DNA of 64,000 nt from an uncultured Oscillospiraceae bacterium (GTDB taxonomy: Bacteria > Bacillota > Clostridia > Oscillospirales > Oscillospiraceae): NCBI GenBank assembly GCA_947626345.1, contig CANQSF010000014.1:1-64000 (forward strand), in the 5' to 3' direction. A program made the translations under genes and the position numbers. The notes under the pieces are model-generated. The model ran no database searches, was not told where the DNA came from, and was given only the letters and a program-made list of their open reading frames with translations. Shown piece by piece: positions 1 through 7,234 of this stretch (its first letter is position 1; each line of letters opens with the position of its first letter).

Positions 1-719
1 GTGCGGGAGCCGGCCTCCCGGGCGATGGACATGATCTCCACGGTGCCGTCGGCGATCTCGGGCACCTCCAGCTCGAAGAGCCTCTTCACCAGCACCGGAT
101 GGGTCCGGCTGATGAGCACCTGGGGCCCGCGGGAGGACTTGCGCACTTCGATCACGTACACCTTCATCCGCTTGCCCTCTACCAGCACCTCGTCCCGGAT
201 CTGCTCGTTGACGCTGAGCAGCGCGTCGGTGTACTCGGAGTTGGAGCTGATCTTCAGGGAGGCATTGCCGGTGCGCGGGTCGATGCGCGCCACCTCACCG
301 GTGAGGATCTCGTGCTCATGGGTGGTGAACTCGTCGTAGATCAGGCCCCGCTCCGCCTCGCGGATGCCCTGGATGATGACCTGCTTGGCATTCTGCGCGG
401 CGATGCGTCCCAGCTCCTTGGTGTTCACGGGGACCTTGATCTGGCCGCCCACCTTGGCCCGCTTGTTGATCTTCCGGGCCTGCTCCAGCGTCATCTCCAC
501 GGCGGGGTTCTCCACGGTCTCCACCACGTCGGTGACCACGAACATCTCGATGCGCTTTTTATCCTCATCCAGCTCCACCACCACGTTGTCCGCCGCGTCG
601 GGATTGTCCTTGCGGAAGGCCGTGAGCATGGCCTGGTTGATCTTGTCGTACATATATTCCCGGGGAATGCCCTTCTCCCGTTCCAGATCCTCGATCGCCT
701 CAAAAAACTCAGCGTTCAT
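1..719 (-). CDS. nusA: Transcription termination/antitermination factor NusA (N-terminal part; 3' end off the window)
   Basis: NusA binds RNA polymerase and RNA, and modulates pausing, termination and antitermination in the cytoplasm. The visible 239 residues begin MNAEFFEAIEDLEREKGI, the usual Firmicute NusA opening, and run through the N-terminal RNAP-binding domain, then the S1 domain (ILTGEVARIDPRTGNASLKI, about residues 142-160) and into the first KH region (GPQVLISRTHPVLVKRLFE). The ATG at 719 lies 14 nt after the rimP stop codon, and the order rimP-nusA is conserved in Firmicutes. The gene is cut by the window's left edge, so its length cannot be judged. It is probably transcribed from the promoter upstream of rimP. 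Confidence 0.96.
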   Translation of the reverse strand, partial: MNAEFFEAIEDLEREKGIPREYMYDKINQAMLTAFRKDNPDAADNVVVELDEDKKRIEMFVVTDVVETVENPAVEMTLEQARKINKRAKVGGQIKVPVNTKELGRIAAQNAKQVIIQGIREAERGLIYDEFTTHEHEILTGEVARIDPRTGNASLKISSNSEYTDALLSVNEQIRDEVLVEGKRMKVYVIEVRKSSRGPQVLISRTHPVLVKRLFELEVPEIADGTVEIMSIAREAGSR

Positions 720-733
720 ATCAATATCCTCCG

Positions 734-1186
734 TCACATTTCCAGCCGCAGACGCACGCTGGCGATTTGATTTTTGGAAAACCGGCGCTCGCCGCCGGAT
801 TCGATGGTCACATCCCCGTCGTCATAGGCCATGAGCTGGCCCACCCACTGCTTGGCGCCGTCCACAGCGCTGTAGAGCTTCACCTCTACGTTAGAGCCAA
901 GAAAGCGCTCAAAATCCGATGGGCGCTTGAGGGCGCGCTCGCAGCCGGCGGAGCCCACCTCAAAAATGTAGCTGTCCGGCACGGGGTCCGCCTCATCCAG
1001 GATCGGGTCCATCTGGCGGGACACCCGCTCGCAGGCGTCCAGATCGACGCCGTCCGGCCCGTCCAAAAACAGCCGCAGATAGCGCTGTCCGCCCTCGGTG
1101 ACGTATTCCACGTCCCAGATCTCCAGTCCGGCCTGTTCCACCACCGGCAAAGCCAGGTCCCAAACGGTCTTTTCAATACGGTTCAT
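734..1186 (-). CDS. rimP: Ribosome maturation factor RimP
   Basis: RimP assists 30S subunit maturation. The 150-residue product starts MNRIEKTVWDLALPVVEQAG and contains the family motifs LEIWDVEYV, LRLFLDGPDGVDLDACERVSR and YIFEVGSAGCERAL (the normal motif is EVSSPGxxRPL, here slightly changed to EVGSAGCERAL). Length is normal. The reading frame is open for 37 codons further upstream, but that stretch holds the promoter and a terminator-like hairpin, so the ATG at 1186 is taken as the start. The Shine-Dalgarno is weak. It is the first gene of the rimP-nusA operon. Confidence 0.93.
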   Translation of the reverse strand: MNRIEKTVWDLALPVVEQAGLEIWDVEYVTEGGQRYLRLFLDGPDGVDLDACERVSRQMDPILDEADPVPDSYIFEVGSAGCERALKRPSDFERFLGSNVEVKLYSAVDGAKQWVGQLMAYDDGDVTIESGGERRFSKNQIASVRLRLEM

Positions 1187-1230
1187 AGAGAATTTCCAAT
1201 TTCTGACAAATTCTTTTGTTTCAAGAAAAA

Positions 1231-1250
1231 GAGTGGGACGGTACCCACTC
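1231..1250 (-). terminator. Leader hairpin with U-tract upstream of rimP (candidate attenuator)
   Basis: On the minus strand a 7-bp stem GAGTGGG/CCCACTC with a 6-nt loop is followed at once by TTTTTCTT. It sits between the promoter (1276-1304) and the rimP start (1186), so it lies in the 5' leader. It has the form of an intrinsic terminator placed to attenuate the operon. NusA itself acts on such hairpins, which makes feedback control plausible, but that is inference. Confidence 0.6.
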
Positions 1251-1275
1251 CAGGCATAGGACATTTGCTTCATTA

Positions 1276-1304
1276 AATATACCATAGAACCCTGCATAAA
1301 TCAA
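1276..1304 (-). promoter_or_regulatory. Sigma-A promoter of rimP-nusA
   Basis: Minus strand: -35 TTGATT (1299-1304), 17-nt spacer, -10 TATATT (1276-1281) with an extended TGG. Transcription would begin near 1269, upstream of the leader hairpin. Confidence 0.8.
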
Positions 1305-1372
1305 GTACTTTTTCGTTCCCATAGCAAGTTATGTACGCCGCTCTCGCCCCGGACCACCATATTTTGTCATAT

Positions 1373-1429
1373 TCAGTCCTCCAGGTGCTCCCGCAGCCTC
1401 TCCAGCGCCCTTTTCTCGATGCGGGATAC
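1373..1429 (-). CDS. sigK: sigK 3' fragment (last codons of sporulation sigma factor SigK), split off by the intervening element
   Basis: Read on the minus strand from the 9-bp core, this stretch encodes V-S-R-I-E-K-R-A-L-E-R-L-R-E-H-L-E-D and a TGA stop. SRIEKRAL is the signature end of the recognition helix of SigE/SigK-type sigma factors (region 4.2). It has no start codon or ribosome site of its own. The missing 5' part is at 17335-18000 and ends ISRSYVSR exactly where this begins. Joining at the shared core gives SYVSR-IEKRALERL without frame change, for a protein of about 228 residues. The fragment is short, but the match to the family and to its partner makes chance unlikely. Confidence 0.88.
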   Translation of the reverse strand, partial: VSRIEKRALERLREHLED

Positions 1430-1453
1430 TTTCCGCCGCCGGGATTGTAAGCG
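1411..1453. other. Left attachment junction of the sigK intervening element
   Basis: Contains the 9-bp core GCGGGATAC (1421-1429, plus strand), which is repeated at 17362-17370 in the same orientation, and on the element side the 18-bp arm CCGCCGGGATTGTAAGCG (1436-1453). The same arm lies in inverted orientation at 17345-17362. The chromosomal side is sigK coding sequence. This is the layout expected of an integrated large-serine-recombinase site. Confidence 0.85.
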
Positions 1454-1468
1454 ATGGGCCCTTGAAAA

Positions 1469-1484
1469 CGCGCCGTATGGCGCG
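1469..1484 (-). terminator. Intrinsic terminator after the recombinase gene
   Basis: Stem CGCGCC/GGCGCG with a 4-nt loop, followed on the minus strand by TTTTC. It lies 12 nt past the recombinase stop and just inside the element's end, so recombinase transcripts would stop before the sigK fragment. Confidence 0.6.
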
Positions 1485-1495
1485 GTGGATGTGTG

Positions 1496-3073
1496 TCACT
1501 GTACATCATTCGATCCGCAGAACCGAAACCGTATGATGATCTGTTTGTTCTCTGTGAGTTCTACCCTTTCAATGAGACTCACCAGCAGTTCCCTGTTGAC
1601 CCAGGCTGTGTCTATGAACCGACGGACAAGCGTTTTTGCCTGCTCCTCCCGCTCTTCCGGCGTGGCGTCTGCCTCCTCCATGTTGGCCAGCTGATCCTCC
1701 AGAGAGCGCCGCTCCTGCTTGATGCGGCCATATATACGGTCAAAGTCTGCCTCCGCTAAAAGTCCGTTCAGCTTATCCATGTACGTCCTGTCCAGGTCGG
1801 CGGTCAGCTTTTCGATCCTGCCCCGAAGGGCCTGACGCTCGTTTTCATGGCGTTCTTCTTGTCGTGCCTTTTCAACTTCCGCCTCCGCCACGGGGAGCAG
1901 GGTGTCCGCATCCAGATACTCCTGGCAGACCTTCTGGATCTTGTCGATGACCGCCGCCGTGACTGTACTTTCCTTGATGGTGTGACTGGTGCATACACCC
2001 GCCTTTGTGAACCGCTGGTAGGTCCTGCAGACAAAGTAGAGAACGTCCTCTCCAGCAGCGTTCTTGCGGTTTATCACGCATAGCGGATAGCCGCACTCAT
2101 GGCAGAAGATGAGCCCTTTCAGCAGAAAGTCGTATTTTCGCACCTGCGTGGTCTTTCGGCTGCGGATGAGCATTTGCACTTTTTGAAACGTCTCCGTGTC
2201 TATGATCGGCTCATGCGTGCCCTCTACCACCACCCATTTATCCCTGGGCTGTTTCACGCATTTCTTGGACTTATAGCTGATCTTCACCGACCGGCCCTGG
2301 ACCATGTTGCCGATGTACGTCTCATTCTGGAGCATATCAGATATGCGCTCACTGCTCCAAAGGCCTGTATAGGGGCCAGGATCGGAAATGGTCAAGCCTG
2401 CATAGGCGGCCGGGGTGGGCACGTGCTCCTCGTTCAGCCGGGCGGCGATCTGGCGGCAGCTTACCCCCTCCAGGGCCATAGCAAATATCCGCTGCACCAA
2501 TGGGACGGCCAGCTCGTCCGGCACGATACGGTTTTTCTCCGTGGGGTGCATTTTATAACCGAACGATGGCTTGCCGCCGATAAACTGGCCCTTGCGCTGT
2601 TTGTCGTGCTTGACGCTGCGTATCTTTTTGGATATGTCCTTGGCGTACATATCGTTCATAACGGCCCGGAAAGGCGTGATGTCGTTGGCGCTGGATTCAA
2701 CGCCCGTGTCGATGCCGTCCAGCAGGGATATGTAGCGGACACGGTTTTCGGGGAAATACCGTTCCATGTAATGCCCGGTCATGATGTAGTCACGGCCCAG
2801 GCGGGACAGGTCTTTGGTAATTACCATGTTGACCTTCTTGTCCTCGATGTCCCCGATCATGCGCTGAAAAGCCGGGCGGTCGAAGCTGGTGCCGCTCCAT
2901 CCGTCGTCGATATAGGTGTCATACACGGTCAAGCGGTGCTGCCGGACAAAATCATCCAGCAGAGATCGTTGGTTGGTGACGCTCTCTGACGGTCCCTCGT
3001 TCTCATCCTCCTTTGAGAGCCGAATATAAAGTGCCGCGCGGTAGGCCATGGGATCGCTGATCTCGAAGGTCAT
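1496..3073 (-). CDS. Large serine site-specific recombinase (SpoIVCA-like role)
   Basis: Predicted 525-residue recombinase that would excise the element and rebuild sigK. Order of parts: resolvase catalytic domain with the nucleophile Ser20 in YIRLSKEDE and the conserved segment ITKDLSRLGRDY; the Recombinase domain (about 170-280, FGYKMHP...NRIVPDE); a zinc ribbon with CHECGYPLC and a later C-x-x-x-x-x-x-x-x-x-C pattern (about 322-360); a long charged coiled coil (about 400-480) and a short C-terminal strand region. The ATG at 3073 has GGAGG six bases upstream and overlaps the stop of a small upstream ORF (ATGA). An open frame extends to 3193 but lacks such a site. By sequence it looks like the clostridial transposon recombinase type rather than a close copy of B. 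subtilis SpoIVCA; the role is inferred from its position. Confidence 0.92.
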   Translation of the reverse strand: MTFEISDPMAYRAALYIRLSKEDENEGPSESVTNQRSLLDDFVRQHRLTVYDTYIDDGWSGTSFDRPAFQRMIGDIEDKKVNMVITKDLSRLGRDYIMTGHYMERYFPENRVRYISLLDGIDTGVESSANDITPFRAVMNDMYAKDISKKIRSVKHDKQRKGQFIGGKPSFGYKMHPTEKNRIVPDELAVPLVQRIFAMALEGVSCRQIAARLNEEHVPTPAAYAGLTISDPGPYTGLWSSERISDMLQNETYIGNMVQGRSVKISYKSKKCVKQPRDKWVVVEGTHEPIIDTETFQKVQMLIRSRKTTQVRKYDFLLKGLIFCHECGYPLCVINRKNAAGEDVLYFVCRTYQRFTKAGVCTSHTIKESTVTAAVIDKIQKVCQEYLDADTLLPVAEAEVEKARQEERHENERQALRGRIEKLTADLDRTYMDKLNGLLAEADFDRIYGRIKQERRSLEDQLANMEEADATPEEREEQAKTLVRRFIDTAWVNRELLVSLIERVELTENKQIIIRFRFCGSNDVQ

Positions 3074-3225
3074 CCCACGCCTCCGAGAGCCGGCGGCCGT
3101 TCGTCGCGTGCCCGGAGCTCTCTCGCGATAAAAACGCGCAGGCTCCTCTGTATAATACTTGCCGCGCTCTCCCCTTTCTCTGCGTATTGGCATATCACGT
3201 TAAGTTCGCGTTCTTTTTTTGCCAA
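3070..3225 (-). CDS. Small recombinase-coupled protein, 51 residues, unknown function
   Basis: A short frame opening MAKKERELNVICQYAEKGES and rich in Arg, Lys, Glu and Ala. It uses a TTG start at 3225, seven bases after GGAGG; an ATG six bases earlier is too close to that site. Its stop TGA overlaps the ATG of the recombinase, so the two are translationally coupled. It reads like a helical basic protein. A directionality factor or an accessory DNA-binding partner for the recombinase is possible, but nothing in the sequence proves it. Similar small frames before clostridial serine recombinases are familiar from memory only. Confidence 0.6.
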   Translation of the reverse strand: MAKKERELNVICQYAEKGESAASIIQRSLRVFIARELRARDERPPALGGVG

Positions 3226-3287
3226 GACCATCCCTCCCGTCACAATAGGCTATGCGCCCGGAGGGCCGTTCTTGCCAGAGAACGGGT

Positions 3288-3322
3288 CACGCCAGCCTGC
3301 GGACGTCCCCCAAGCTGGCGTG
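3288..3322. other. Inverted repeat between the FtsX-like gene and the recombinase pair
   Basis: CACGCCAGC (3288-3296) pairs with GCTGGCGTG (3314-3322) around a 17-nt loop. It lies 16 nt past the stop of the FtsX-like gene on the minus strand. There is no U-tract, so it is a weak terminator or an RNA-processing/DNA-binding site. Confidence 0.35.
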
Positions 3323-3338
3323 CATCTGTGATCGATAT

Positions 3339-4430
3339 CTATCCTCTCATCTCCGGCACTGCGGCCGCCGCCACGGAAACAGCGGCCAGAGGCAGGAGCC
3401 ACCCCGCCGGCAGTGAAAGCGCGAAGTTGGATGCCTCTGCCTTTCCCAGCGCCACCAGGGCCGCGATGAGGTAATGCGCGGCCGCGCCCAGAGCAGCGCC
3501 GGCCAGGGCCAGATAGGCGCTTTGGATGAGAGCGATGGCCCGAATGGCCGCCTCGCTCATGCCCGCCCAGCGGAGAACGTCATCGCGGCGGCGGCGCTCC
3601 TCCCGGTCCCATGCCGCGCCGGTCCGGCGGAGCAGGCAGGCGCAGAGAAACCCCGCGCCGCCCAGGATGGCCAGATACACCGCCTCCCGGGTCTGCGCGT
3701 CCCACCGCTCCTGTCGTGCGCTGTCCCGGTTGGTCACGGAGTATCCCATATCCGCGATGGCGGCGGAGACGGCCTCGGCGGCGCCGATATCCGTCACCCG
3801 CACCCGTGCCCCGCCGTAGCCGGACGCCTGGCCGCGCAGGAGCGTCCTCGCTATATCCAGGCCGATGTAAGCGGCGGGCTCGTCCCCTTCAAAGAGACCG
3901 CTCACCCTGGCAGTGACCGGACCGCCGCCCAGCTCCAGGGCAAGATCCGCCCCCAGCCAGTCGATGTCCGGCATATAGTCCTGGCCATGATCCGTCTTGT
4001 CCTCCGGGTCCACGAACGACCGGGCCGCCGCCTCGCTCATCACGATCCATGGCATGGCGCCGCCGGAGGGAAAGGGCCCGCCCAGGGTATAAGCCAGCCC
4101 TGTCAGATAGTCCCCGTCGATCCCCACCAGGGTGAGACCGGCAGTATATTTCCCGCAGGCGGCGGAGACGGGCACATCCACGGTGCCGGTCGCTCCCACC
4201 ACGTCGGCTATGGCCCGGAAGTCCTGAACGGACTGCTCCGTGATGGCCAGATAGCTGGGGGCCGTGACGGCCAGCTCGCAGGGCTCCGCCTTTTCAGCCT
4301 GAACGGCCGTCAGGATGGCCCCGGAAAAGCACAGCGCCGTCACCGCCGCCGCTGTGAACAGCAGGGCCGCCGCCTCATAGCCCCGGCGCAGCCCCTGGCC
4401 AGCCAGGGCCAGATAGTCCCCGATCCTCAT
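3339..4430 (-). CDS. FtsX/MacB-like ABC permease-family membrane protein
   Basis: Predicted 363-residue membrane protein with one N-terminal membrane segment (about residues 21-40, ALLFTAAAVTALCFSGAI), a long extracellular domain (about 45-265), and three C-terminal segments (AVYLAILGGAGFLCACLL; AIALIQSAYLALAGAALG; WLLPLAAVSVAAAAVP). This 1+3 layout is that of FtsX/MacB permeases. In the extracellular part, PSYLAITEQSVQDFRAI and ARVSGLFEGDEPAAYIGLD resemble MacB-type periplasmic domains. The ATG at 4430 overlaps the stop of the upstream CARDB-like gene (ATGA). It has no dedicated ATPase next to it other than the ABC pair upstream, with which it may be co-transcribed. Substrate unknown; it may be a mechanotransmission protein rather than a transporter. 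Confidence 0.7.
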   Translation of the reverse strand: MRIGDYLALAGQGLRRGYEAAALLFTAAAVTALCFSGAILTAVQAEKAEPCELAVTAPSYLAITEQSVQDFRAIADVVGATGTVDVPVSAACGKYTAGLTLVGIDGDYLTGLAYTLGGPFPSGGAMPWIVMSEAAARSFVDPEDKTDHGQDYMPDIDWLGADLALELGGGPVTARVSGLFEGDEPAAYIGLDIARTLLRGQASGYGGARVRVTDIGAAEAVSAAIADMGYSVTNRDSARQERWDAQTREAVYLAILGGAGFLCACLLRRTGAAWDREERRRRDDVLRWAGMSEAAIRAIALIQSAYLALAGAALGAAAHYLIAALVALGKAEASNFALSLPAGWLLPLAAVSVAAAAVPEMRG

Positions 4431-5992
4431 TTTTTGACGTGCCGGTTGGGGACGGCATTCCGCTTCCGCAGCCAGAGGACGCATGCCAACACGGCGATGA
4501 CCGCCGCGCCGGCCGCCACGAACACCCACCACTGCGCTCTCTGCGCCTGCTCCTTTTCCGCCGCCTCCTGCTCCTGAACGGGGTCTTTTGTGGCGATCAC
4601 CAGTTCCTTGACGTTGGTGCTGACGTTCATCTCCTGGGTGTATTCCTCTCCGCCGGCGTCCTCATAGATGAGCCGCGCCACGCCGGAAGTCCAGCCGTAG
4701 CGCTCGTCGCCCTCCTTCATCCCGGCAAACACGTTCAGCGTCTCCGTCGCCGACGTGCCGGCCTCCATATTGCCGATGAAGGCGTTGCCGTTGGGCGACA
4801 GGCCCGGCACCTCCAGCTCCACCCGCACGTTGTAGACCTCCGTGCGGCCAAGATTCATCACCTGAAAGGACAGCTGCACCGTCTCACCGGCGTTGATCTC
4901 CCCGGGCATGGTGAAAGGGGCCAGCTCCACCTCCACCGGCTGAGCCACCTCCACGGCGACGGAGCCGGAGGAAGAAAAGCTCATGGCGTCCTCGTCGTCG
5001 AACTCCATGGCCAGGTCGATGGTATACCGCTGGGCGGGCGTCTCCCGGTCCGTGCCGTATCGCAGCTTCAGCTGGGTGGTCCCTCCCGCCTTCAGGTCCC
5101 CCAGGAAGATGGTGCTGGTGTCGTTTTTCAGCACCAGGTCCTCGCTGCCGCCGGACACCGTGACCAGCATGTTCTGCACGTCCTCCTTGGCACTGGTATT
5201 CTCCAGCGTGACCGTCACGGTGAAATCCTCCCCCGCCATCACGGGCGTCTTGTCCACGGTGTACTTGCTCACAAGGACGCGGGGCGCGGACATGGGCGTC
5301 TCAGTGGGCGTAACGCCTCCACCGCCGCCGTATACAGGCGTCGATGCGCTCTCCTTCTTCCCATCGGTGATGGTGATGTAGCAGGTGAAGCTCTGGATGA
5401 TCTGGCCGCCGCTGTCGTCCGTCGCCTGAACGTCCAGTGCGATGGGGTAGGTGCCATTCTTTCGATCCGACCGAAGGGGAAGATCGAAGCGGACGAGATA
5501 GGAGGAAACGGTCTGGACCGTCTCTCCCTCCTCCCCGGTGACGTTCACCGGGTTATCCGCCAGGGAGAAGGTCTTCTGGTAGTTTTTGACCTGCACAGGC
5601 GTGCCGGACGCCTCTCCCAGCTCCGGGGTGACGGTGATCCGGTCCGCCCAGATGGCCCCGGTCGCCACCAGAGGCATGATCAGCGTCACCTTGCCCCCCG
5701 ACACCTGGGGCACGTAGCCGTCCTTATAGGCCCGGTCCATGCCCTCGTAGACGTTGGCGTCGTCGATCCGCAGCTGCATGGGCTGGCCGGCGGGCGCGGT
5801 GGGCTCCGGCGTCTGGGTAGGAGCCGGCGTCTGCGTGGGCTCCGCATCGTCCGGCCCGGCCGTTGCGTCCGGCTCCTCCGTTCCCGCCGCGGCGGCATCC
5901 CCGGACGGCAGCTCCGCCTCTGCAAACGCTGTCAACGGCAGGCAGGCCGCCAGAAGCAGCAGCGCCAGAAGACTGGCCATCGTTCTTTTCAT
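4427..5992 (-). CDS. Secreted, membrane-anchored CARDB-like protein
   Basis: 521 residues. The N-terminus MKRTMASLLALLLLAACLPLTAFA is a signal peptide, followed by a Pro/Thr/Glu linker (about 28-68), then about 400 residues of beta-sandwich type sequence, including two stretches with the CARDB pattern (TPVMAGEDFTVTVTLENTSA around residue 245 and GEINAGETVQLSFQVMNLG around residue 360). The C-terminus has a charged stretch, one membrane helix (WWVFVAAGAAVIAVLACVLW) and a basic tail, so most of the protein faces outward. It lies 13 nt after the degenerate ABC ATPase and overlaps the FtsX-like gene, with which it may form a complex. The function is unknown; proteins of this type often act as partners of MacB/FtsX-like exporters. 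Confidence 0.75.
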   Translation of the reverse strand: MKRTMASLLALLLLAACLPLTAFAEAELPSGDAAAAGTEEPDATAGPDDAEPTQTPAPTQTPEPTAPAGQPMQLRIDDANVYEGMDRAYKDGYVPQVSGGKVTLIMPLVATGAIWADRITVTPELGEASGTPVQVKNYQKTFSLADNPVNVTGEEGETVQTVSSYLVRFDLPLRSDRKNGTYPIALDVQATDDSGGQIIQSFTCYITITDGKKESASTPVYGGGGGVTPTETPMSAPRVLVSKYTVDKTPVMAGEDFTVTVTLENTSAKEDVQNMLVTVSGGSEDLVLKNDTSTIFLGDLKAGGTTQLKLRYGTDRETPAQRYTIDLAMEFDDEDAMSFSSSGSVAVEVAQPVEVELAPFTMPGEINAGETVQLSFQVMNLGRTEVYNVRVELEVPGLSPNGNAFIGNMEAGTSATETLNVFAGMKEGDERYGWTSGVARLIYEDAGGEEYTQEMNVSTNVKELVIATKDPVQEQEAAEKEQAQRAQWWVFVAAGAAVIAVLACVLWLRKRNAVPNRHVKK

Positions 5993-6005
5993 GATGCTTT
6001 CTCTC

Positions 6006-6587
6006 CTATATGTTGATGGTCTTATCGGCCGGGATGGCCTCGCTCCCGCAGAAGAGGACCGCGAACCGGTCTTCCTCCCAACAGGCGGCAAGGGCGCTCA
6101 CGAACCGGTCCGTCTCCTTCTCGTCCAGCATGGATGTGGGCCCGGCGAGGATGATAAGCTCCGGCGCCCTTACCAGCGCCCGGGCCAGGGCCGCCAGCCG
6201 CCGCTCGCAAAGAGACAGGCTCCTGGGATATGTGTGGGCGGCATAGCCCAGCCCCAGGCGCTCCAGCGCGGCAAGGGCCGCGGCGCGCCGGTCCCGCTTG
6301 GCTATGCCCGCCGCCATAAAGGGCAGTGCCGCGTTATCCAGCACCGTCATATCCTCCCAGAAGCCCGGCTCCGGAGGCATATACCCCACGGAGCCGCCCA
6401 GGATCACATCGCCGTCATCCGGCCGTCTGAGGCCGCCGGCGACGCGGGCCAGCACCTCGAACCGGGGCATCTCCGTGGTCACCCGTACCCGCTCCCCGGG
6501 CAGCACCGTCAGATCAGTGGGCGGCAGCAGTGCCCGGCCATCTGGGCCGTAGGCGGATGCATTCTGCAATGTCAATATCGGCTCCAT
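6006..6587 (-). CDS. Degenerate ABC ATPase-like protein (Walker motifs lost)
   Basis: 193 residues, starting MEPILTLQNASAYGPDGRAL. The overall ABC order is clear: an N-terminal beta region, GDVILGGSVGYMPPEPGFWEDMTVLDN at the Q-loop position, YPRSLSLCERRLAALARALV at the signature position and PELIILAGPTSMLDEKETD at the Walker B position. But where Walker A should be, the sequence reads PGERVRVTTEMPRFEVL, with no GxxGxGKS. The signature is SLSLCE rather than LSGGQ, and Walker B has AGP instead of DEP, so the catalytic Glu and Asp are gone. It cannot bind or hydrolyse ATP in the usual way. Start overlaps the stop of the intact ATPase by one base (TGATG). A structural partner of the intact ATPase in an asymmetric pair is the likely role. 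Confidence 0.8.
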   Translation of the reverse strand: MEPILTLQNASAYGPDGRALLPPTDLTVLPGERVRVTTEMPRFEVLARVAGGLRRPDDGDVILGGSVGYMPPEPGFWEDMTVLDNAALPFMAAGIAKRDRRAAALAALERLGLGYAAHTYPRSLSLCERRLAALARALVRAPELIILAGPTSMLDEKETDRFVSALAACWEEDRFAVLFCGSEAIPADKTINI

Positions 6588-7231
6588 CACTTCACCATGG
6601 TCATGACGCCCGCGTCCATCTCGCACACGGTGTCGCACAGCTCGTCGATGTCCATCTGGTTGTGGCTGGCCAGGATGATGGTCTTGCCCTGTTCCCGCAG
6701 GCCCTTGATGACCTGACGCATATCCGCCACACCGTTTTTGTCCAGGCCGTTGAAGGGCTCGTCCAGGATGAGGATGGAGGGGTTCTCCATGATGGCCTGG
6801 GCGATGCCCAGCCGCTGGCGCATGCCCAGGGAATACTTCCCCACCGGCTTTTTGCTGTCCGGGTCCAGGCCCACCCGCTCTATCGTCCGGCGGATGCCCT
6901 CCCGGTCCACCCGCCGCCGCAGAGAGGCCAGCAGCTCCAGGTTCTTCACCCCGGTGAGGTTTGGCAAAAATCCCGGCGTCTCGATGATGATGCCGGTGTC
7001 GTCGGGAAAGTCCATATCCCGGCCCACCTGCTTTCCCCGGACCAGGATCTTTCCCTCCGTGGGCGGCAGAAAGCCGCAGATGCACTTCATCAACACCGTC
7101 TTGCCGCTGCCGTTGTTGCCCACGATGCCGTGGACCCGGCCCTCCTCGAACTCCCGGCTCACCTGCCGCAGCACCGTGGTATCGCCGAAGGTCTTGGACA
7201 CGTTCTGTACGCTGATGGCGCTGGCCGGCAT
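6587..7231 (-). CDS. ABC transporter ATP-binding protein
   Basis: 214 residues with a full set of ABC motifs: Walker A GNNGSGKT (38-45), Q-loop IIIETPGFLPNLTG, signature YSLGMRQRL (about 132-140), Walker B ILILDEPFNGLD (about 153-164) and H-loop ILASHN. It belongs to the drug/bacteriocin-export type (BcrA/CcmA-like). It is 3 nt from the permease at 7235-8131 and overlaps the degenerate ATPase, so it energises the two permeases of this cluster. The short length, without a C-terminal extension, is normal for this type. Confidence 0.92.
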   Translation of the reverse strand: MPASAISVQNVSKTFGDTTVLRQVSREFEEGRVHGIVGNNGSGKTVLMKCICGFLPPTEGKILVRGKQVGRDMDFPDDTGIIIETPGFLPNLTGVKNLELLASLRRRVDREGIRRTIERVGLDPDSKKPVGKYSLGMRQRLGIAQAIMENPSILILDEPFNGLDKNGVADMRQVIKGLREQGKTIILASHNQMDIDELCDTVCEMDAGVMTMVK

Positions 7232-7234
7232 GGG

